Part shown: positions 46,901 through 59,275 of the stretch, one piece after another
Position numbering within the stretch: the stretch's first letter is position 1
Layout of the letters: every line of letters begins with the position of its first letter
Assembly (NCBI GenBank): GCA_022747635.1
Contig: JAKTNV010000012.1
Coordinates: forward strand, 1,501,001-1,565,000
Length of the DNA: 64,000 bases
Direction of reading: 5' to 3'
From: Hetaerina americana
Taxonomy: Eukaryota > Arthropoda > Insecta > Odonata > Calopterygidae
Made by a program: the position numbers and the translations under genes
Notes under the pieces: model-generated
What the model was told of the DNA's origin: nothing
What the model saw: the letters and a program-made list of their open reading frames with translations, nothing else
Database searches by the model: none

Positions 46901-47774
46901 CTTTTGCTGGAAATGCTAGACTGGGTTATGAATCCGTTGGTAGATATTGAGGAAGTTGGAGTATTAGAGGAAGAAAGTGGGCTACAAAATGACGTTGAAT
47001 TGAAACCAAAGTTTAAGATAAATTATCAAGAGTTTTGGTGACAGAAGGAGATTTCCGATAGTTATCCTTCATTATGGATGGTGGTTAAAAACTCCTCCTT
47101 ATATTTCCGACTACATATTTGGTGGGACTTGGTTTTAGTGCAGTCATTCAGCTTATTTCCAAGCAGAGAAACAGACTTCAGGTTTGTGAATGCGGTGATT
47201 TCAGACTCCTGCTAAGTGACGTTAAAACGGACCTTGGAAAACTGGTATCAGGTCATCAAGCCTATCCATCCCATTAAAATTTTATATAATGGAAATATGT
47301 TATTATATTAGGCTATAGAATCTCCTTGAATGACTTCCAGACCATGAAAACCTATAATAAATAGTCACTTAATTTAATAACTAATTTTGAACAAATACGA
47401 TTGCTAATTCTTTTTTTCGCAAATTAAAAATTTTCATGCTATTTAATTGCTTAATTTAAGTAAAAAATTACATGTAAACTTTTAAAAAAGCTTCCTTAAA
47501 TTTATTTGTTTTGATAATTTATTTATATGTAAAAAGTATATTCTCACCTAAGTTCCTTCCTTTTTGTATTTAGTCTTTTGCATAAATATGATATGAAAAC
47601 TATGCATGTATCGGATTGTAAATAAACATTTGATTACTCATTGTTTTAGTATAATTATTTCAATGCTCCTCATTTTGTTTTATGATTTGGATTATTGTTT
47701 GAAAGCTATCGATTGGGGGGCGTTGAGTATAGGTTTATGGATCCAAGTAGCTCGAAAAAGTCTGGGAAACACTG
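43925..47774 (+). mobile_element. hAT transposon, structurally complete (3850 bp)
   Basis: Both ends are present. The left end is CAGTGGTTCCCAAAGTGGGC. The right end, read inverted, is CAGTGTTTCCCAGAC. The ends agree at 11 of the first 12 bases. The flanks are identical 8-bp target duplications, TCGTAGGC, at 43917-43924 and 47775-47782. An 8-bp duplication and CAGNG-type ends are diagnostic of hAT elements. Inside lies a ZBED5/SCAND3-like transposase in broken frames (45507-47277). A matching pair of target duplications shows that it inserted as a unit and has not been rearranged at its edges. The coding damage means it could move only with help from another copy. Confidence 0.93.
45507..47277 (+). 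pseudogene. Broken hAT transposase, ZBED5/SCAND3-like
   Basis: Four frame segments give the family order. Segment 1 (45507-45830) starts MEENDSSKKKRRQYD with YLKYGFIE and a BED-type zinc finger at residues about 35-60. By comparison with the family, the first Cys is Gly (35) and one His is Leu (55), while Cys 38 and His 60 remain. Segment 2 (45800-46057) has ASYNISLLIAKSGEPHTIGE, SSVQRRIDEMAENVEEIL-like sequence, and stops at LDE where the catalytic-region Asp lies. Then VATDGATSM is readable near 46240. Segment 3 (46289-46612) has KYVPNVFAI, HTEVRWLSKGNC and FYNLFDTVVQFF, and ends in an in-frame stop. Segment 4 (46637-47041) has LSELFAKFNEMNLQ and PKFKINYQEFW. A last degenerate stretch runs to about 47277. 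At least one frameshift and three stops make it non-functional. Confidence 0.9.
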
Positions 47775-47782
47775 TCGTAGGC
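47757..47782 (+). repeat. hAT right terminal repeat and target duplication
   Basis: GTCTGGGAAACACTG ends at 47774 and is followed by TCGTAGGC (47775-47782), identical to the left duplication. Confidence 0.92.
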
Positions 47783-48884
47783 GATGGTATGGGGTGTAAT
47801 ATGGGCGAAGGAAGAACATGTTGACGGTAGTATCATTTTATTTTTACCCTTAATTCATTGAACCTCGTGAATGTAAAGCTTAATTTGTTTAGTAAAGAAT
47901 TGAATAATATTACAAAATGAAAGTTTGTGTACTAGAATTCTCATGATTTACCATTTGAACAAAAATAAATAGTAGTAAAGTGCACGGAGGGTGACATGGC
48001 GGTCTATTTTAACGACCATCGATGGTCTTCCGGGAATCCGCGACCGTCCTTTACCCCCAAGTTATTTACGTAATTCCCCCCAGAAGTTTTGAACCAATCA
48101 GGGGCCATCCTCCCTTTCGGCACACCTTTACTTTAAAAGCTCACAAATCATTTTTTTGATATGTCCAATCAAGGAACTTCTTATGAATACAAATAACTTG
48201 TAGGATGAGGATGTATTAGGGAACACATTTAAAATTTCATTGAGTATGTAATAAAAGAGTGTTATTTTGAGGTTGTATTTTTGTGCTAAATACGAAATAT
48301 GAGGGCGCAACAAAAATAAAACAAACCGTTAGGGTATTTATAAATTGCCGTCAGCGTTATTTACGTTTACGTCTGCCAATAGTCTCTTGACAATTATCAA
48401 AAATTATCAAACACTTGACATTAATGTTACAAAATGTTAATTTTGATTGCTTTTGGGCCTTCGGTACTCAGGAGAAGATTAATATCAGCTAATGCGGTGG
48501 CTTCCCGTTACCTTCTGCAGAACGGTGCTGTAGTCGTTGTTTAATTGAAATTTTCTGCGCCTGCAGTGAGAGAGGTATTACCGTCTGGACCCCGGGTGGT
48601 GTCACAGTCCCCGGAAGAGGGCCCCCCTGTGAGGCATAACAAACCCCGTGCAATTAATCACATAAATCAGAGATGAGGGAAGGTGCGGAGAAGAAAAATA
48701 ATTAAAAGAATGAAATGTGGCAAACAGAGAATGAGGCATTGGACGAAGGGAGTTTGGAAGGGGTGAGGAGGCCATCCAGGAGGGGAATTCCCGCGAACTA
48801 GTTTGGATTCTTGAATGATGAGCCTTCAAATCGTCGAACCCAAATCATCAACTCGAAGGTTTGGTGTTTCGGAAGGCAAGGGTA
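47783..48884. other. Unassigned sequence
   Basis: No gene or repeat is recognised, apart from ATCATCAACTCGAAGGTTTG at 48845, which resembles the terminal block of the SINE body seen at 1.03 and 31.86 kb and may be a short fragment of it. Confidence 0.4.
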
Positions 48885-49505
48885 GAAGGCGGCAATTAAA
48901 ACGTTAGCGAGCGGACCATCCCATTTTCATGAGGCAAGAATGTGGCTCGGGAAATGAAATGCATTTTAACCACCACGTTTCAGAGCGACTACCATGATTC
49001 ACCAATTCTCCTGCGGGCGGTCGTCAGCGTGGAAACATGACTCTCCGAACCCGAGATGAGTGGACAACAAGCAAACGAAACAGCTCCCATGGGTCTCCAC
49101 CCTGGTTCATATCCTAGGGGTGTTCCCGGCCCCGTAGATGTGGGCAGCATGAAATGCACATCTGTTGAAATAACTGCATAATCTACGAGCTCCCTGTATT
49201 CTTCCCGGTCTGAGCATAGCGGGGGAGGGGGGAAGGGGAGGGGGGGTGTTTGTGTGGACAGTGAAGCTTCCTCTTCCTTGACAAAGCAAAGGACAGGCCC
49301 AATGGGAGAGTCATCGGTACTCCTTGGTGACGCGGTAATCTAGTGAATAGTGCTCGGACGCAGGACTGGAGGGTAACGTCATATGCATGTGACCACAGGT
49401 CATTACCAAAAATCTATTGAAAATCCAAATTATGACATTTTCAATTGCATCATCATCGGATTAGATTGGAAGGATAGGAGGTTAATCGGCAACTTGTGCA
49501 TGTAG
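48885..49505 (-). repeat. Inverted duplication, arm A
   Basis: This arm matches 54785-55800 in inverted orientation through many unique blocks. Examples are ACGTTAGCGAGC, GAATGTGGCTCGGGAAATG, GGAAACATGACTCTCC, CCCGGCCCCGTAGATGTGGG, CTTTGTCAAGGAAGAGGAAG and CATATGCATGTGACC. It carries the empty form of the SINE insertion site (49339-49351). Relative to arm B it lacks about 119 bp (55278-55396). At its right edge it keeps about 45 bp of the RTE-like LINE start (GGATTAGATTGGAAGG), with the same truncation point as arm B. Confidence 0.88.
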
Positions 49506-49572
49506 ACTTCGAGAAAAGTGAAGCGTGTGAAAAAGAACACGTCCAGCAGAAGGCTTTTCCCATCTTCCTACT

Positions 49573-50515
49573 GCGAAAGCATATTTATTTATTTAGAAAA
49601 TCATCCACGTATACATAGATTGCCAATTTTTATCAGCACATAGATCAAAACAGCAAACGTTTAGAGACGAATACATACAAGCATCAACAAGAACAATGCT
49701 AGGAAGGCAAACCCCGCCACGCGCCCTTTCGGTAGCTTGCGGGGTATCGTGTAGAGGTAAAAGATGGTGAATGGTATGGTGAATGGAATAGTGGATGGTA
49801 TTTACATTTCGGAGAGATGTAGTAGAGTTTGATGGCAAACGTGTTTGAGGACAAATAAAAGGGATCATTGCTGCCAGGATACTGGATTGAGGCGAGGAGG
49901 GAGGCGGAAGAGAAACGAGCGTTAATTAAGGAACGGACGTGTAGGAAAATGAGTGGGTGAGGGTAATCGAGATGGTACTCCGATTGATCAGAAAGAGAGA
50001 GAGAGCAGTTCAGGGCTGTCGACGACGGAGTCAATAGTGTTGTAAATGAATTTTTAAATCTGCTCCAAGCCCGTGATTGGGAAAGTTACGGAGGGAGAGT
50101 GGTGACAGAATGGCATCGGTGGACTAATAGTGAAAATGGGGGACTATGCGCTTCACTAGTTTGCGAAAAACATTATTTAAACCCTTTTAAGGAACTTGAG
50201 GCCAGATGGTGCTAATATTGAACAAATGGTAGAGCACAACAGTAGACTTGCACGATGTTAGCACACCGGGATCTTTAATTTCTCTGAAGCGGGATGGGAG
50301 GCTATGGAGAGGCATGGATTTATTTTTTACTGGCTTGATGTGGTAAGAGAAATGTACTTTACTCTCTGTCAATACTCCGAAATTCTGCACTAAGAAGTGG
50401 TTCAGTGGCATATAGTTAATTAATAGTGTAGTTGAAGTTAAGAGGGGAGTTTCGTAGGGAAATAAACTTAACACTGGATTTACTCGAGTCGAGGTTAAAG
50501 GTGCGAACTTTGCGC
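49573..50515 (-). mobile_element. Decayed Jockey/CR1-like LINE 3' portion with hairpin 3' UTR
   Basis: The minus frame 50474-50187 resembles the post-palm region of a LINE reverse transcriptase: VQNFGVLTESKVHFSYHI at residues 29-46, then SRFREIKDPGVLTSCKST. Frames further down (50034-49699) keep only weak similarity. The 3' UTR contains, on minus, TACCCCGCAAGCTACC and GTGGCGGGG at about 49720-49752, the same hairpin as in the two repeats at 19.5 and 19.8 kb. The element ends in an AAATAAATAAAT tail (49573-49590 on plus as TTTATTTATTT). It suggests that the hairpin repeats derive from the 3' UTR of this LINE type. The element is 5'-truncated and inactive. Confidence 0.65.
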
Positions 50516-51039
50516 TATTCTGAGATCCCCTTTAAAGGATCTTGAGTATTTTAGCATTTTGTAGCACTGCGTATTTCTTTGACTCTATTGCAGTCACCTG
50601 TATAGCTTGGGAAGTAAGAACTAGGGAGGCTAGATCGTCGATTTAAAGATTTCAAAGGCACCTAGGAAACTCCTGCCGTCAAAGGTGGATAAGGCCCTCC
50701 TGGGTACAATTACTAAGAAATCTGGGCATGAGGATTAAAAACGTTTCTTTGGCCGCTGACCCGCTGGCTGTGTTAACGAAGGAGGCTGCTGAGGTTGAGG
50801 GAGTCGATCCCCTTGGAGAGAACGAGGAAGATTGCGTCAACCATTGTTGAGTTTGTCATTGGTTTGACAGCGTGGTGTTGAAAGACCGCAAAGGTTGATA
50901 CACATGATCGGCCGGCAAGGAAGACATGTTGGACAGAAAAAGAGACGTGAAATAATGAATAGTAGAAGCTATTAAAAATCAAACGCAAGCAAGAAAGGAC
51001 AGAGAGCAAAGAGTCAGGGCAATAGTTGAAGACACTTGA

Positions 51040-51195
51040 TGACGTTTGACGTTACACGTCGTTCCATAATGGTTGCCTTTCAAGCTCCCTTTTATCCTTG
51101 GGAAGGAAAAGAAGTGCCGCGTCGGGGCTGTTGGGAGCCTGAGGCATTGTGGCCACCTTATTACTTGGCCAGGTTCTCGGTGACAAGCGACTGGA
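51040..51195 (-). mobile_element. Mariner transposase C-terminal fragment
   Basis: On minus, with one or two frameshifts, the sequence reads VTENLAK, VATMPQAPNSPDAA and FFSFPRIKGSLKGNHYGTT, the block around the third catalytic Asp. The first and second Asp regions and the stop are not present. It lies about 200 bp from the oppositely oriented mariner at 51.4 kb and is a separate insertion or a rearranged piece. Confidence 0.7.
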
Positions 51196-51394
51196 TATTT
51201 TGCAAGGTCTGGCCCAAAAGTAGCAATACTTATTTTTTCCCAGATAGATGGACGGACGGGCGGCGGTTTCTCTGGCTGGGTTAGAGTGTGAAGAGTCACA
51301 GGAAAGACTGGAGGCCGATGACAGGTGGCTCCCAGTCTTTGCGGATCGTTCATTTGTGAAACCTCTATAACGTGGCTTCGTTACTCTCCGTCAT

Positions 51395-52330
51395 GAACCC
51401 GTTATTGGGACAGCGCTACGCCAGCGAATTTTGTGTGAAACTGGGAAAAACCGGGAAAGAGACATGCTCAAGGCAGCTTATCGTAATGACGCCCTGCATA
51501 GATCGGGTGTTTTTTAGTGGCACAAGTTGTTTCGGGAGGGTAGAGAAGATATTGAAGACGCCGGACGTTCAGGACGCCCTTTGACTTCCAAACGTGAGGA
51601 AAATGTTGCGAGAGGAAGGCTTTGTTGGACAGTGATCGCAGATTAAGTGTTCGCATGGTTTCTGATGGACTTGGTATCCCTAAAATTGATGAACATCGAC
51701 TGGTGACCGAAAACATGGACATGAGAAAGGTGTGTCCGAAGTTGGTGCCGCGAGTGCTCTCGGAAGAACAGAAGGATACTCGCACGCGGATCTGCCAAGA
51801 GCTTCTAGACCATGTGAGTGAGGATCCAAATTTTTTAGACAATGCCCCACCAGACATTTTTCTCTTCCTCGGCCTCAAATCCGTGCTGTGAGGACGTCAC
51901 CACGGCAAGGCGTGGAAGCGTCACAACAGACCGTGGCGAGGGCGCTTAGCAGCATTCCGAGTAGTAGTAGTAGTATTAGGGGAGGCGACCGACAGCTAAG
52001 GTCATTCGCTCCATTAGGGATGGACTGGAAAGGATGAAGGTTGGAGAGAAACCCGGCGTCGGCATTAGCCTACTCTTGTCGAAAGGCGCTAATGGGGTTC
52101 GCAGTTGAACGTCCCATGCAACGGACGTCGTAGTCGTTCAAAGTACTCTCCACAAAGTACCTCAAGTATGGATGCCACTGCAAAAAATCTGCCGCCTCCG
52201 GGATACAGTATTCCGAGCGCCGCTTTCCAGAATGCGCACGAGACGTGGAAAACCCGCCGGCAGCGGAGTGTGGACGCACAAGGATGGGTGATACTTCCGA
52301 AGAGTTTTGAGTGAATGTATTAATCATGGC
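51395..52330 (+). mobile_element. Mariner (SETMAR-type) remnant interrupted by a SINE
   Basis: Several frames give the N-terminal DNA-binding region: SEFCVKLGKTGKET (51425), then a block equivalent to RFREGREDIED near 51530. They continue with DSDRRLSVRMVSDGLGIPK (51629-51685), RKVCPKLVPRVLSEEQKDTR and ICQELLDHVSEDPNFLDN. There the sequence jumps to APPDIFLFLGLK, so the central catalytic core is deleted. The C terminus resumes as ALSSIPS up to 51960. It is split by a SINE (51961-52205) and ends as FQNAHETWKTRRQRSVDAQG at about 52223-52282. The host reading frame is recognisable on both sides of the SINE. Confidence 0.88.
51961..52205 (-). repeat. SINE family 1 inserted in a mariner
   Basis: On plus it begins with a GTAGTAGTAG tail and GGGGAGGCGACCGACAGC and passes through AAACCCGGCGTCGGCATTAG. 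It ends at GCCTCCGGGATA, inside the B-box, so the copy is 5'-truncated just within the tRNA head. Flanks are CAGCATTCCGA (51950-51960) and CAGTATTCCGA (52206-52216), an 11-bp target duplication with one mismatch. That pattern fits LINE-assisted integration. Confidence 0.9.
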
Positions 52331-53615
52331 AATATTTTTTTAATCGACTCAGTCCGACTACTTCTGGGACAAAAGGCTGAGAAAATGGAGTCCGATACTT
52401 CTTCTGGAGGCAAAGAGGTGCGCTCACTTCAGGGCAAGGGGTCTATGCGGCGGGTGACTCCCCCCCCCGGCGAACCCTTGTCCAGGCATGTTAGGGCTCG
52501 GGTGAGGAGGAGGGGGCCCCGCGGTGTCGCCTCGAAAGCGGCAGAGGGCCTCAAAGGGCATCAAGGAGCATCGAAGTTTCGACCAGGGGTGATTGCCTCT
52601 GGGGGGGGAAGGGGTTGGAGAAGAGGAAAAAGTCCAACATTGCCACTCCACGACGGCCTTGGAGAGAGTGCGGAGAAAGGCGGAGTGTATGACTGACAAG
52701 TTCAACAAAAATGCGTCATGGTCATTGAGCGGATAACCATTTGTCGGAGAGTTCCAGCAAATGGATTAGTCACCGGAAAGGGTCACTGGTCAGAGATTGT
52801 TACCTTTTAACACGGAATAGGCACGGTTTTCTCCAATTGAAACATCACGGGCGAGGGGACGTTAGAAAGAGCCAAAAATGTTTTTCTCAGATGTATTATT
52901 ACGCATATTCCCGGGGTAAATGGGCCTTGGCACCACACAGTATTGCCGTCCGTTTCGAGGTCTTTGCGGTTTTTCGAAGGGACGTTTAGTTGATGGCGAG
53001 AAGCACTCCATAACCTCTCGAAGGTCGATCAAGACGGTGAACGCTGAGAGCATCTGAGGAAGAGGGTTCACCGTCACCAACCGAGGAAGTAAGCCATGCT
53101 TCCGGTGAAGTCGCCGTTGTGTATCCAATCGGGAAAGTTTGTGGCCATGGGAAACGAGAATCAAACACCTTTCCTCGCTCTGGTAGCAAATGTGGACGTG
53201 GTGGCACAGGAGGGTTCGGGGTTGATATTCGCGATACCTAAGAGAAGGATTAGGAGAGGCACGGCGACTCGGCGCCGTGGAGGTGGGATTAGACGTTGGA
53301 GATGGAACGATCGCCGGGACTCGAGCGACAGACCGTCGGGCTAGAGGCCTGGGAGAGACGAACCACACGAAGCGATAAATGTCATCTTCTGTAGCTAAAA
53401 ACTGCTCCTACCACTAATGGGGACTCGCTGAGCAAAATGCGCCCTCGTGCGGGAGAAACGCACACCTTTAAATAATGAACAAATTGAAAAAAACGTGATT
53501 AAATAGAAAGTGCAAATTGAAAATGTACTCGCTTCGGCGATACAGGGAAAATTAGCAAGACCCCTTCGCAAGGATAACACGCAAAATCGGGAAGCATTCC
53601 ACGTTTTTTATTGGG
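52331..53615. other. Unassigned sequence with GC-rich blocks
   Basis: GC-rich parts lie at 52430-52640 and 53010-53360. Frames at 52307-52696 (+) and 52862-53368 (-) are open but overlap others and show no domain. Nothing else is recognised. Confidence 0.35.
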
Positions 53616-53619
53616 GGCG

Positions 53620-53945
53620 GGGTTAGACCAGAGGTAGTTTGCCTACCTGTGGAGCCGTAGGTCGTTGGTTCGACTCCCGTGACTAGCGAAAATTTATCAG
53701 CTTTGAAAATATTTGTTAATGGTTTTTCTTTTTTGGGAAGAGCACAATAATGGTATTTCGGAACGGCCCGACGAGGAAATAGACTCCTACTAAAAAGCTT
53801 CCCTGAACCTGAAAGACAGCGGTTTCAACATTAGGCACTGGTGGTGCAGACCAATCCAATAACACTCGGCCGGCCCGGGCCGAGACGTTATTGGCCGCAG
53901 TAGCGCGATGTGGAAGGCAACGGGAAACCACCACATTATCTACCT
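53620..53945 (+). repeat. tRNA-derived SINE with GGAAGGCAACGGGAAACC motif
   Basis: A tRNA-like head carries the B-box GGTTCGACTCCCG (53667-53679) with a degenerate A-box upstream (GGTTAGACCAGAGG). The body contains GGAAGGCAACGGGAAACCAC (53912-53931), a motif I associate with tRNA-SINE bodies of arthropods. A block CACTCGGCCGGCCCGGGCCG near 53864 can fold on itself. No target duplication was found. Confidence 0.65.
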
Positions 53946-54024
53946 AGAATATGCATTCAAATATGACACTGAATGGAGTAGAATAGAGGGCCGCAGGAAA
54001 CCCATCTTAGGATTGAAATACTGA

Positions 54025-54795
54025 ATGTTGCTCCTAACAAAACACACCCCAAATTCCTTCTCTACAACAAGTCCCCCTTCATCTCTGCGTGCTTCCGTCC
54101 TCCCTTCATCACGTCCAACATCCCTATCCTATTCCTGCCCCTTCCTCGTTTGGCAAACATTCCCCCAACCTATCGCATTCTTCAACATTCCACTGCCGAT
54201 CAATACGCCCTTCGTCCGTGCTCATTGACTCCTTATGATTTCTCCTAATAATCTCCTCTCCTCGCCCACCTACCTAGCACCTCCTCATTAATTTCCTTAC
54301 GTCCCTACTACTTCGACCATTTTGGTCCAAAACACTTCCGAGATACGTAAAATGTTGTACCTGCTCTAGTTTCTGATCTTTTATTTTAATTTTAAACTTA
54401 ACCTTTTTCTACATGGAAAATCGCTTAGCCTTTATGTTATTTATATATATTCTCATCTCATACATATCGACTGAATTTCCAATTCACTCAGAAATGCTTG
54501 CAACTCCTTGACTGACTGACAAAATAGAGCTTGGTTATCAGCAAACCTAACAGATTTTACGAATTCCACGCCCACTTTCATTCCTACCTCCAGTTCATCC
54601 CATCCCTCTTTAATCATTTCCTCCACATATATGTTGAACAGCACCGGTGATAATGGGCAACCCTGCCCATTATCTCCTCTTCCCCTCTACCTGCCCTCTT
54701 CCTAACACAACCCCTCCAGACACTCCGGTCCCCACTCGCACCGGAGCAGTCTGAGACATGTTCAGGTTGCGGATTCACCTCCTATCCTTCCAATC
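54025..54795 (-). mobile_element. RTE-like LINE copy with internal deletion
   Basis: On minus it starts at GGATTAGATTGGAAGG (about 54795) and reads the region of RVGNGES-type, then GCPLSPVLFNIYVEEM-like sequence. The frame 54644-54453 has VGMKVGVEFVKSVRFADNQA, in which the second catalytic Asp of FADD is Asn. Near 54310 (DVR to EINEEV-like) part of the coding region is lost. The C-terminal region (54030-54290) matches the 16.7 kb copy. The element stops at CTAACAAAACACA and lacks the last ~60 bp of the family. It is fused at its 5' edge to the duplicated segment, arm B. Confidence 0.85.
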
Positions 54796-55800
54796 TAATC
54801 CGACGATGATGCAATTGAAAATGTCATAATTTGGATTTTCAATAGATTTTTCGTAATGACCTGCGGTCACATGCATATGACGTTACCCTTCAGTCCTGCT
54901 TCCGAGCACTATTCACTAGAGGGGATCGAGATGGTGCGGGGGCTAACGTACTGGCTTCCCACCCTGAGGGCGCGGGTTCAAATCCCGGCGGTGTTGAATA
55001 TTTTTCAGAGGTATCTCCATCCCTACTTGAGGTGCTTTGTGGAGGGCACTTTGAGTTAGTACGCCGTCCGTCGGATGGGACGTTAAGCCGCGGACCCCTT
55101 GGCGCCTTTCGTAAAGAGTAGGCTAATGCCGACGCCGGGTTTCTCTCCACCCTTCATCCTTTCCTGTCCTTCCCCTATGGCGCAAATGACCTTAGCTGTC
55201 GGTCGCCTCCCCTCAAAACTACTACTACTATTCACTAGATTACCGCGTCACCAAGGAGTACCGATGACTCTCCCATTTTCAATTCTGAAGCGTCGTCGCC
55301 CTGTTCAGTTTATTGTTCCCATGAATTGGCGAGAGTTGTTGCGTCCGAGAATTACTTCGTCGGTGGTCCACGCCACGCCCACCGCCGTCTCCCGGTGGGC
55401 CTGTCCTTTGCTTTGTCATGGAAGAGGAACCTTCACTGTCCACACAAACACCCCCCCCCCCCTTCCCTCCCTCCCCCGCTATGCTCAGACCGGGAAGAAT
55501 ACAGGGAGCTCGTAGATTATGCAGTTATTTCAACAGATGTGCATTTCATGCTGCCCACATCTACGGGGCCGGGAACACCCCTAGGATATGAGCCAGGGTG
55601 GAGACCCACGGGAGCTGTTTCGTTTGCTTGCTGTCCACTCATCTCGGGTCGGAGAGTCATGTTTCCACGCTGACGACTGCCTGCAGGAGAATTGGGGAAT
55701 CATGGTAGTCGCTCTGAAACGTGGTGATTAAAGTGCATTTCATTTCCCGAGCCACATTCTTGTCTGATGAAAATGCTCGCTAACGTTTTTTAATTGCCGT
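54785..55800 (+). repeat. Inverted duplication, arm B, with SINE insertion
   Basis: It matches arm A (48885-49505) inverted. It is longer because of the SINE at 54921-55226 and about 119 bp at 55278-55396 that arm A lacks. The edges of the missing part both contain TCTCCC (55269-55274 and 55388-55393), which fits loss in arm A through short direct homology. The open frame 55326-55673 runs through this arm, but the matching arm A frame is disrupted, so it is not a conserved gene. Confidence 0.88.
54921..55226 (+). repeat. SINE family 1, full-length copy
   Basis: GGGGATCGAGATGGTGCGG begins the tRNA head. The A-box region is GGGGCTAACGTACTGG and the B-box GGGTTCAAATCCC. The body runs TACGCCGTCCGTCGG, GACGTTAAGCCGCGG, CCTTGGCGCC, AGGCTAATGCCGACGCCGGG, and ends with an ACT-repeat tail. 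Flanks are ACTATTCACTAGA at 54908-54920 and 55227-55239, a perfect 13-bp target duplication. The homologous site in arm A has one ACTATTCACTAGA and no insert. Confidence 0.95.
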
Positions 55801-56271
55801 TTTGACGGGTTGAGAAAAAGAGAAAAAACGAACAAACGTCCCTTCTTCTGTTCTTCTGGCTGTAGCATGTTCATCCTTATAGACGACGTACATTTGAAAT
55901 GCCAGACCTTTGAAATTTAGTGCGTGGGGTTGAGATGTTTGCTGCGTCCTGATCACCTTTCGTCACGTCGCCATGCGAGGACCTGGAGCCACGGTAGCTG
56001 AGGGTGGCTGAGAAGAGCGAATATCCTCGCATTTGCCTTGCACCGAGGATGACACTCGGGGAAATTCCTATTAGCGAAACATTCTGGAAAAATAAATACC
56101 GTGAAATAATCAAATTTGCCCTAAGTAATTATAATTTTAGAATTCCGTCTTACCTTTCCTTTTCTCGTTTTTACGTATGCACAGCATAGAATGGCCGTAA
56201 TTTATTTTCGTGTTTTATTTCGATATGAAATAGGAAACCTTTTTGTTCGTTAGACTAAGACTACGGCAAGA

Positions 56272-56545
56272 AGGGATCGGAATGGTTCGGTGGCTAACGT
56301 ACAGGCTTCCCACCGTGAGGGCTTCGGTTCGAATTCCGGAGGCGGCAAATTTTTCTCAGTAGTATCCATATACCTACTTGAGGTGCTTTGTGGGACGTTA
56401 AATTGCGGACCCCTTGGCGCCTTTCGGCTGGAGTAGACTAATGCCGACGCCGGGTTTCTCTCTACCCTTCCATCCTTTCCCATCCATCCCTAATGGCGCA
56501 AATGACCTCAGCTGTCGGTCGCCCCTCCTAAAACTACTAATACTA
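56272..56545 (+). repeat. SINE family 1, full-length-like copy
   Basis: AGGGATCGGAATGGTTCGG starts the head; the B-box is GGTTCGAATTCC. The body blocks TACTTGAGGTGCTTTGTG, CCCCTTGGCGCCTTTCGG and TAATGCCGACGCCGGG follow in order, ending with ACCTCAGCTGTCGGTCGCCC and a CTACTAATACTA tail. About 30 bp of the body (GAGTACGCCGTCCG part) is missing. No clear target duplication. Confidence 0.9.
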
Positions 56546-58793
<2,248 letters not shown>

Positions 58794-58794
58794 T

Positions 58795-59046
58795 AAGGTA
58801 ATGTACCGGTTAAGGTAGGTTTTTGGATGGACACAACTACCAAACAAATATTTTATTACTTCTAACAAAACACAAAATCCATCATCCTACTCTATACCAG
58901 GTTCCTTTTCATCTCTGAGTACTTTCTTCCTCCCTTCATCCCATCCAACATCCCTATCCTGTTCCTTCCCTTTCCTCTTTTGCCCAACATTCTACCCTCT
59001 ATCACAGTCTTCAACATCCCACTGCCGGTCAACACCCCCTTCATCC

Positions 59047-59049
<3 letters not shown>
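58795..59049 (-). mobile_element. RTE-like LINE 3' end between two (TA)n tracts
   Basis: On plus it begins AAGGTAATGTACCGGTTAAG and GGATGGACACAACTACC, the terminal sequence shared with the copies at 16.5 and 19.4 kb. It continues through CTAACAAAACACA, CCATCCAACATCCCTATCC, to CACTGCCGGTCAACACC and TTCATCCAC at 59049. There it stops at a second (TA)n tract. Only about 255 bp of the 3' end is present, a short 5'-truncated insertion. The antisense frame 59350-58892 runs from repeat into LINE and is not a gene. Confidence 0.88.
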
Positions 59050-59111
<62 letters not shown>

Positions 59112-59275
59112 AATATATATATAAATAATATATATATATATATATATATATATGTATTATATATATATATATATATGTATAATATATATATGTATATATT
59201 ATATATATAATATATATATGTATATATATTATATATATAATTTATATATACTATATATATATATAAAATTTGTAT
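59050..59275. repeat. Long compound (TA)n tract
   Basis: (TA)n of about 58 bp followed by interrupted TA with TATGTATAATATATA-type units to 59275. Inverted units such as TATATTATATATATAATATA make it highly self-complementary. Confidence 0.92.

Noticed and set aside
55326..55673. 115-codon plus frame as a conserved gene
   Set aside because: The inverted-duplicate copy at 49.1-49.3 kb does not keep the frame, and the region includes a C run.
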